Both the position numbers and the translations under genes were made by a program. Shown one piece after another: positions 1-5,244 of a DNA stretch of 5,244 nucleotides (position 1 is its first letter; every line of letters starts with the position of its first letter). The stretch comes from an uncultured Parasphingopyxis sp. (GTDB taxonomy: Bacteria > Pseudomonadota > Alphaproteobacteria > Sphingomonadales > Sphingomonadaceae), in assembly GCA_905479515.1 (NCBI GenBank), contig CAJQMX010000288.1, positions 1 to 5,244 of the forward strand, written 5' to 3'. The notes beneath the pieces are model-generated. The model did not search any database and was not told the origin of the DNA. It saw nothing but the letters and a program-made list of their open reading frames with translations.

Positions 1-155
1 AGTCCTACGGCTATTCCCGGCAAGGCGGCTTCCGCCATCTTTTCACGGACCAATTCGTCCAGCCAACGAAACCGATCAGCTTGCGAACGCCCCGCCTGCG
101 GAAACAAAGTCGCCAAAGCGATGCCTGACAGCATCTGGCGCCTATCAATAAACAT
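1..155 (-). CDS. Exported serine hydrolase, beta-lactamase family (N-terminal fragment)
   Basis: Reading leftward from the ATG at 155-153 gives 51 residues before the window edge, so only the N-terminus is present. A strong AGAGGAG ribosome binding site (170-164) lies 8 nt upstream, which supports this start. Residues 4-9 (DRRQML) with the hydrophobic stretch 10-18 look like a twin-arginine or Sec signal peptide; SQA at 24-26 is a plausible cleavage site, so the mature protein would be periplasmic. Residues 29-51 run FRWLDELVREKMAEAALPGIAVG. A helix followed by LPGIAVG is typical of the start of PF00144 proteins (class C beta-lactamase, esterase and DD-peptidase relatives). The catalytic SxxK and YxN motifs would lie beyond the edge, so activity cannot be judged. 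The gene is divergent from rplJ and has no obvious functional link to it. The family call rests on a short N-terminal signature. Confidence 0.6.
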   Translation of the reverse strand, partial: MFIDRRQMLSGIALATLFPQAGRSQADRFRWLDELVREKMAEAALPGIAVG

Positions 156-498
156 CAAAAAAACTCCTCTTGAACGGGTTGATCGGATGGTCGTTTGATT
201 AAGGTAGGCGCCCACAATAACCAAACGAGTCAGCAACGGTTTTCGTAGTTTATTTACGCACTAACGGAGGAAACGCCATTGGGGGAAGGATACGACAGAT
301 CGCGCTGACTCTTAGCGATGGAGGTCGCCGACTGGCAATTAGCTCGAACCAATATGACCCGCCCTCAGTGATGTGGCTTCAAGGCTTGATCAGGAGGCCG
401 GGGGACTTACGCGCGCTTGATCGGTTGGAATATCCGCTAGAACACGACAATATTTGATCGCGCTATGCTGCTGTTACGGCCAGATGGTTGATGCCCTC
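156..498. other. Intergenic stretch without a convincing gene
   Basis: This stretch separates the minus-strand hydrolase from the rplJ control region. I find no tRNA, IS end or long repeat, and no clear promoter for the hydrolase. The only coding-like signal is on the plus strand: a perfect GGAGG at 266-270, 7 nt before an ATT codon at 278 that opens a 59-codon frame ending in TGA at 455-457. The frame has no ATG, GTG or TTG near the ribosome binding site, and the predicted product matches no family I recognise. I leave it as an observation and do not call it a gene. Short similar sequences recur (TTGATCGG at 179 and 417; GATCGCGCT at 299 and 457) but look like chance. Confidence 0.5.
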
Positions 499-518
499 GG
501 TGTAAAAGTTTTTTGGCT

Positions 519-537
519 TGGCCGTCGGGCCATTTTT
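519..537 (+). terminator. Weak intrinsic terminator upstream of the rplJ promoter
   Basis: TGGCC (519-523) and GGCCA (528-532) form a 5-bp GC-rich stem with a GTCG loop, followed directly by five T residues (533-537). It could stop plus-strand transcripts before the rplJ promoter and so insulate the ribosomal operon. The stem is short, and no certain plus-strand gene lies upstream of it, so the call is tentative. Confidence 0.35.
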
Positions 538-538
538 G

Positions 539-566
539 TTGACTTTACACCATAGGCAGCTATGTC
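539..566 (+). promoter_or_regulatory. Probable promoter of the rplJ-rplL operon
   Basis: TTGACT (539-544; five of six consensus bases) is followed after a 16-bp spacer by TATGTC (561-566; three of six). Transcription would begin near 573, about 28 nt before the predicted L10 leader stem, which is the expected arrangement. The -35 box is good and the -10 box is weak. Transcription from further upstream is also possible but would have to cross the hairpin at 519-537. Confidence 0.5.
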
Positions 567-600
567 GCGCATCGCACTGACCTACATAGTCAGAGCGATT

Positions 601-656
601 CCGTCCGAGACAGTTGGTGAGGGCAATGTGGCCCTCTTAATTTCCAGCCAAGACGG
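601..656 (+). ncRNA. L10 leader: autoregulatory mRNA element of rplJ-rplL
   Basis: This 5' UTR element is where the L10-L7/L12 complex binds its own mRNA and represses translation when stalk protein is in excess. The fold visible here has an outer stem CCGTC (601-605)/GACGG (652-656), an inner stem GTTGG (613-617)/CCAGC (644-648) and an apical hairpin GAGGGC (619-624)/GCCCTC (631-636). A purine-rich asymmetric internal loop (606-612 opposite 649-651) could provide the kink-turn-like site that L10 recognises. The order of elements, and the sequence around CGAGACAG and CCAAGACGGGG, resemble alphaproteobacterial L10 leaders (Rfam L10_leader) as I remember them. The element ends 169 nt before the rplJ start. 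Confidence 0.75.
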
Positions 657-769
657 GGAAAGTTTTTGACGGGTGCTTCTGCGCAATCAGAGCCCCGGTC
701 TGCTGCGGCACCAGCCGGATCAGGCAACCAACCCCTCGGACAATTTGTACGGACCAATGGGTATTTTGC

Positions 770-805
770 CCTGCGGTTCTTCATGGTTTGCGGATGTTCC
801 GCAGG
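770..805 (+). promoter_or_regulatory. Hairpin next to the rplJ ribosome binding site
   Basis: CCTGCGG (770-776) and CCGCAGG (799-805) are perfect 7-base inverted repeats ending 7 nt before the AAGGAG ribosome binding site (812-817). A competing smaller hairpin is possible, because TGCGG is repeated at 789-793 and can pair with CCGCA (799-803) across a 5-nt loop. Another CTGCGG at 703-708 offers a third partner. This lower part of the leader may carry the L10 signal to the initiation site. The pairing is read directly; the regulatory role is inference. Confidence 0.4.
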
Positions 806-825
806 CTGAACAAGGAGTGCGATAT

Positions 826-1341
826 ATGGATCGAGCTCAAAAGACCGAGGCGGTTGCCGAACTGAACCGCACCTTCACCGAGGCGGGCGTGATCGTTGTC
901 ACGCGCAACCTCGGCCTCACTGTCGCTGAATCCGGCGAACTGAGGGCGAAGATGCGTGAAGCCGGTGCCAGCTTCAAAGTATCGAAAAACAAGCTTGCCA
1001 AGATTGCGATCAAGGACACGCAGTATGACCCGCTCAGCGAAATGCTGACCGGACCGACTGCACTGGCCTGGTCAGACGATCCGGTTGCGGCCCCCAAAGT
1101 GGTGGCTGAATTTGCGAAAGCGAATGACCGGCTCGAGATCATCGGCGGGGCGATGGGCGACACCGTCCTCGATCTCGACGGTGTGAAGGCATTGGCAGCA
1201 CTGCCTTCGCTTGATGAACTGCGCGGCAAGATTGTGGGTCTGCTCAATGCACCTGCAACCAAGGTCGTTCAGCTCACCAATGCTCCGGCATCCAAGCTGG
1301 CTCGTGTTTTCGGCGCCTATGGTGCGTCGGAAGCCGCCTGA
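826..1341 (+). CDS. rplJ: 50S ribosomal protein L10
   Basis: L10 (P0 in archaea) anchors the flexible L7/L12 dimers to 23S rRNA at the base of the large-subunit stalk. It also binds its own mRNA leader as a repressor. The 171-residue product matches the family length (about 165-175). The N-terminal RNA-binding domain covers roughly residues 1-130, with [10 protein letters not shown] (24-33), the basic [12 protein letters not shown] (50-61) and LTGPTALAW (74-82). The C-terminal helix from about 133 is the L7/L12 docking site and contains NAPATK (141-146) and NAPASK (152-157), exactly 11 residues apart. I chose the ATG at 826 because AAGGAG lies 8 nt upstream and homology begins there. The frame is open further upstream to a GTG at 673, but that part is leader RNA. 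rplL follows 61 nt downstream in the same operon. Confidence 0.97.
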   Translation: MDRAQKTEAVAELNRTFTEAGVIVVTRNLGLTVAESGELRAKMREAGASFKVSKNKLAKIAIKDTQYDPLSEMLTGPTALAWSDDPVAAPKVVAEFAKANDRLEIIGGAMGDTVLDLDGVKALAALPSLDELRGKIVGLLNAPATKVVQLTNAPASKLARVFGAYGASEAA

Positions 1342-1369
1342 TTTTCGAATAGCTCAACACTGAACTGAC

Positions 1370-1385
1370 GGGGCCGACGCGCCCC
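1370..1385 (+). other. Small hairpin between rplJ and rplL
   Basis: GGGGC (1370-1374) and GCCCC (1381-1385) can form a 5-bp GC stem with a 6-nt loop, ending 4 nt before the rplL ribosome binding site GGAG (1390-1393). No U-tract follows, so it is not a terminator. L7/L12 is made in several-fold excess over L10, so the junction might help set that ratio through RNA processing or stability. That role is inference. Confidence 0.35.
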
Positions 1386-1402
1386 AATTGGAGACTTTTA
1401 AA

Positions 1403-1777
1403 ATGGCAGATCTTGATAAACTTGTGGACAGCCTTTCTGAGCTGACCGTTCTGGAAGCCGCTGAACTGGCTACCAAACTTGAAGAAAAATGGGGCGTTTC
1501 GGCCGCTGCAGCTGTTGCAGTTGCTGGCCCGGCTGCTGGTGGCGATGCCCCGGCTGCTGAAGAACAGTCCGAATTCGACGTCATCCTCACCGGCGACGGC
1601 GGCAAAAAGATCCAGGTGATCAAAGAAGTCCGCGCCATCACCGGCCTCGGCCTCGGCGAAGCAAAAGCGCTCGTCGAAGGTGCACCGAAGCCGGTCAAGG
1701 AAGGCATCAACAAAGCCGAAGCTGAAGAGATCAAAGGCAAGATCGAAGCAGCCGGCGGTACCGTCGAACTCAAATAG
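1403..1777 (+). CDS. rplL: 50S ribosomal protein L7/L12
   Basis: L7/L12 forms the mobile stalk of the 50S subunit, recruiting and stimulating EF-Tu, EF-G, IF2 and release factors; it is normally present as several dimers per ribosome on L10. The 124-residue product has the full family layout. Residues 1-30 are the dimerising, L10-binding domain ([32 protein letters not shown]). Residues 34-53 are the Ala/Gly/Pro-rich hinge. Residues 54-124 are the globular factor-binding domain, including [21 protein letters not shown] (57-77), [22 protein letters not shown] (80-101) and the C-terminal GGTVELK. The ATG at 1403 is preceded by GGAG at 1390-1393 (9-nt spacer). An in-frame TTG at 1388 would overlap the ribosome binding site and is rejected. 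It is the last gene of its operon, with the terminator 21 nt after the stop. Confidence 0.98.
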   Translation: MADLDKLVDSLSELTVLEAAELATKLEEKWGVSAAAAVAVAGPAAGGDAPAAEEQSEFDVILTGDGGKKIQVIKEVRAITGLGLGEAKALVEGAPKPVKEGINKAEAEEIKGKIEAAGGTVELK

Positions 1778-1798
1778 TTCTCGGATACTCCAAATGCT

Positions 1799-1833
1799 AA
1801 AGGGGCGGTGCAGCGATGCACCGCCCCTTTTTT
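1799..1833 (+). terminator. Strong intrinsic terminator of the rplJ-rplL operon
   Basis: GGGGCGGTGCA (1802-1812) pairs perfectly with TGCACCGCCCC (1817-1827) around a GCGA (GNRA-type) tetraloop. Three further A-T pairs are possible at the base, and six T residues follow (1828-1833). It lies just after the rplL stop and should separate rplJL transcription from rpoB. On the opposite strand the same hairpin forms but is followed only by TTT, so termination of the converging gene there would be weaker. Confidence 0.95.
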
Positions 1834-2173
1834 ATGCAAGCCAGAGATATCCGCTAAGCAGAGCCAGCACGCCGAGCAGCAAATTACCAATATGCGCGCG
1901 CCGCACGGCCCAGGCATTGCCGAAGCTCGACAGCGCAAATATCAAAGTCGCAATTGCCGCAGGCAGAATCTGCTCACCGCGAACCACCCCTATTGGCAGC
2001 GCCGCGCCGACAATGATCCACGCCGCGGACGGCAAATGCCACACAGCCCGGATAACGCGAAAATGGGGTGCTGCCCTGGCTGGGGGCAAAGCCAGCTTCT
2101 CACCAAGATAGGAATGCACGATACCAACAAATATCGCCAGACCTGCCGCACAATAGGCGATCACGATTTCCAT
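1832..2173 (-). CDS. Small four-helix inner-membrane protein of unknown function
   Basis: The 113-residue product starts at the ATG 2173-2171. A GGAGG core within a G-rich run (2186-2182) lies 8 nt upstream, which supports the start. The hydrophobicity pattern gives four membrane helices at about residues 3-23, 47-64, 69-88 and 95-112, joined by short basic loops (e.g. RVIR 39-42 and RR 91-92). Notable polar residues near the helix ends are His20 in VHSYLGE, His37, His46 in VWHLPS and His94. I recall similar uncharacterised proteins with VHS-x-LGE and WHL motifs in proteobacteria but cannot name the family. Paired histidines could in principle bind haem or a metal; nothing here proves it. The gene converges on rplL and diverges from rpoB, and its TAA stop (1834-1832) lies within the rplL terminator sequence. 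It appears to be a single-gene unit. Confidence 0.8.
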   Translation of the reverse strand: MEIVIAYCAAGLAIFVGIVHSYLGEKLALPPARAAPHFRVIRAVWHLPSAAWIIVGAALPIGVVRGEQILPAAIATLIFALSSFGNAWAVRRAHIGNLLLGVLALLSGYLWLA

Positions 2174-2214
2174 GGCTTACCCCTCCCCCGAATAGGCTTC
2201 CGCTACTCAATCCG

Positions 2215-2250
2215 CATGATTTGTCATATCGCGTTTGATAGCAAATGATG
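2215..2250. repeat. Imperfect inverted repeat in the divergent promoter region
   Basis: CATGATTTG (2215-2223) and CAAATGATG (2242-2250) are inverted repeats matching at eight of nine positions. TATC (2227-2230) and GATA (2237-2240) lie inside them, slightly off centre. The element covers the proposed -10 box and start site of the membrane protein gene and ends 13 bp before the rpoB -35 box. It could be a protein-binding operator or, in the minus-strand transcript, a 5' UTR hairpin. I do not recognise it as the site of a known regulator. Confidence 0.35.
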
Positions 2251-2262
2251 AACCCGCATCAA
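2235..2262 (-). promoter_or_regulatory. Possible promoter of the small membrane protein gene
   Basis: On the minus strand, TTGATG (2262-2257; four of six -35 bases) and TATCAA (2240-2235; four of six -10 bases) are separated by 16 bp. Transcription would start near 2228, giving a 5' UTR of about 55 nt. The -35 box directly abuts the rpoB -35 box on the other strand. Both boxes are only moderate matches. Confidence 0.35.
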
Positions 2263-2291
2263 TTGACACTCACCCTCCCTAATCCTATATC
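2263..2291 (+). promoter_or_regulatory. rpoB promoter, housekeeping sigma type
   Basis: A perfect TTGACA (2263-2268), an optimal 17-bp spacer and TATATC (2286-2291; four of six -10 bases) form the best promoter in the window. Initiation near 2298 would give a leader of about 190 nt before the rpoB start. Since rplJL ends at a strong terminator and the intervening gene points the other way, rpoB needs a promoter here. Confidence 0.75.
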
Positions 2292-2297
2292 CCCACC

Positions 2298-2490
2298 ATT
2301 ACCGCTACCGTTCGAGAAATGATGCGAATTTGCGCGCCGTGTCACAAGAATAGATCGGTTTCGGTTTCATAGACGCTCAAAGCTGCGGACTCCCCGATTT
2401 CGAGAACAAGATTCTTGAGAAATGGGCGTCTTGCGGCTTTTTGTCGTCTTTGCGTTATGAAATTTGAGCAGAAATTGAGGCAAATACTCC
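2298..2490 (+). promoter_or_regulatory. Long structured rpoB leader with potential alternative stems
   Basis: Three helices can be drawn. A hairpin pairs 2397-2406 with 2412-2423 (10 bp, a GA bulge, loop CAAGA). Stem A pairs AGACGCTC (2371-2378) with GGGCGTCT (2424-2431) and closes around that hairpin. Stem B pairs AAAGCTGC (2379-2386) with GCGGCTTT (2433-2440), running into a five-T tract (2438-2442). A and B cross, so they compete. A 17-codon frame (ATG 2319, TAG 2370-2372) stops where stem A begins, and a 12-codon frame (2422-2460) follows. The layout resembles an attenuator but matches no leader family I know. The rpoB ribosome binding site is GAGG (2477-2480). Confidence 0.4.

Positions 2491-5244
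<2,754 letters not shown>

Noticed and set aside
228..311. GANTC sites (CcrM methylation motif) in the intergenic DNA at 228-232 and 307-311
   Set aside because: Two such short motifs are close to chance expectation and do not overlap a supported promoter.
673..825. In-frame upstream extension of rplJ to a GTG
   Set aside because: The extra 51 residues are not L10-like and coincide with leader RNA. The ATG at 826 has the proper ribosome binding site.
837..1262. 141-codon minus-strand frame over rplJ
   Set aside because: It is fully antisense to rplJ; its low-complexity Ser/Ala-rich translation is typical of a shadow frame.
1354..1938. 194-codon minus-strand frame over rplL and the terminator
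   Set aside because: It is antisense to rplL, runs through the strong terminator and overlaps the better-supported membrane protein gene.
1808..2248. Plus-strand frames of 143-146 codons opposite the membrane protein gene
   Set aside because: They overlap the rplL terminator or rplL itself and lack a ribosome binding site, and their products look random. The minus-strand frame has a ribosome binding site and clear membrane helices.

Overview
The window is an alphaproteobacterial chromosome segment, most likely from the Sphingomonadales. The evidence is the RpoB N-terminus, which reads like sphingomonad RpoB throughout, with the alphaproteobacterial Thr in the rifampicin cluster (MDQTNP). L10 and L7/L12 also look alphaproteobacterial. 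Base composition is moderate, which would suit a Sphingorhabdus/Parasphingorhabdus/Sphingopyxis-like genome better than the most GC-rich Sphingomonas. The genus is inference.

Layout. Positions 1-155 hold the start of a minus-strand gene for an exported protein, probably a beta-lactamase-family serine hydrolase, cut by the left edge. Positions 156-825 hold no convincing gene. They contain a weak terminator (519-537), a probable promoter (539-566) and a long leader RNA that includes the L10 autoregulatory element (601-656). rplJ (826-1341) and rplL (1403-1777) follow as an operon closed by a very strong intrinsic terminator (1799-1833). A minus-strand gene for a small four-helix membrane protein of unknown function (1832-2173) converges on rplL. 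Its stop codon lies inside the U-tract sequence of the terminator. A 317-bp divergent intergenic region then carries a near-consensus promoter for rpoB (2263-2291), a weaker opposing promoter, an imperfect inverted repeat and a leader of about 190 nt with potential alternative RNA folds. rpoB starts at 2491 and remains open at the right edge (918 codons seen).

How the genes relate. L10 and L7/L12 build the ribosomal stalk that recruits translation GTPases, and RpoB is the catalytic beta subunit of RNA polymerase. In most bacteria they share one rplKAJL-rpoBC transcription unit. Here rplKA is not directly upstream of rplJ, and rpoB is uncoupled from rplJL by a terminator, an opposing gene and its own promoter. 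Stalk-protein synthesis would be set by the L10 leader, and polymerase synthesis by the rpoB promoter and leader.

I see no mobile element, CRISPR array, tRNA or rRNA, and no clearly new multi-gene system. The most original parts are the rpoB leader and the divergent intergenic region.
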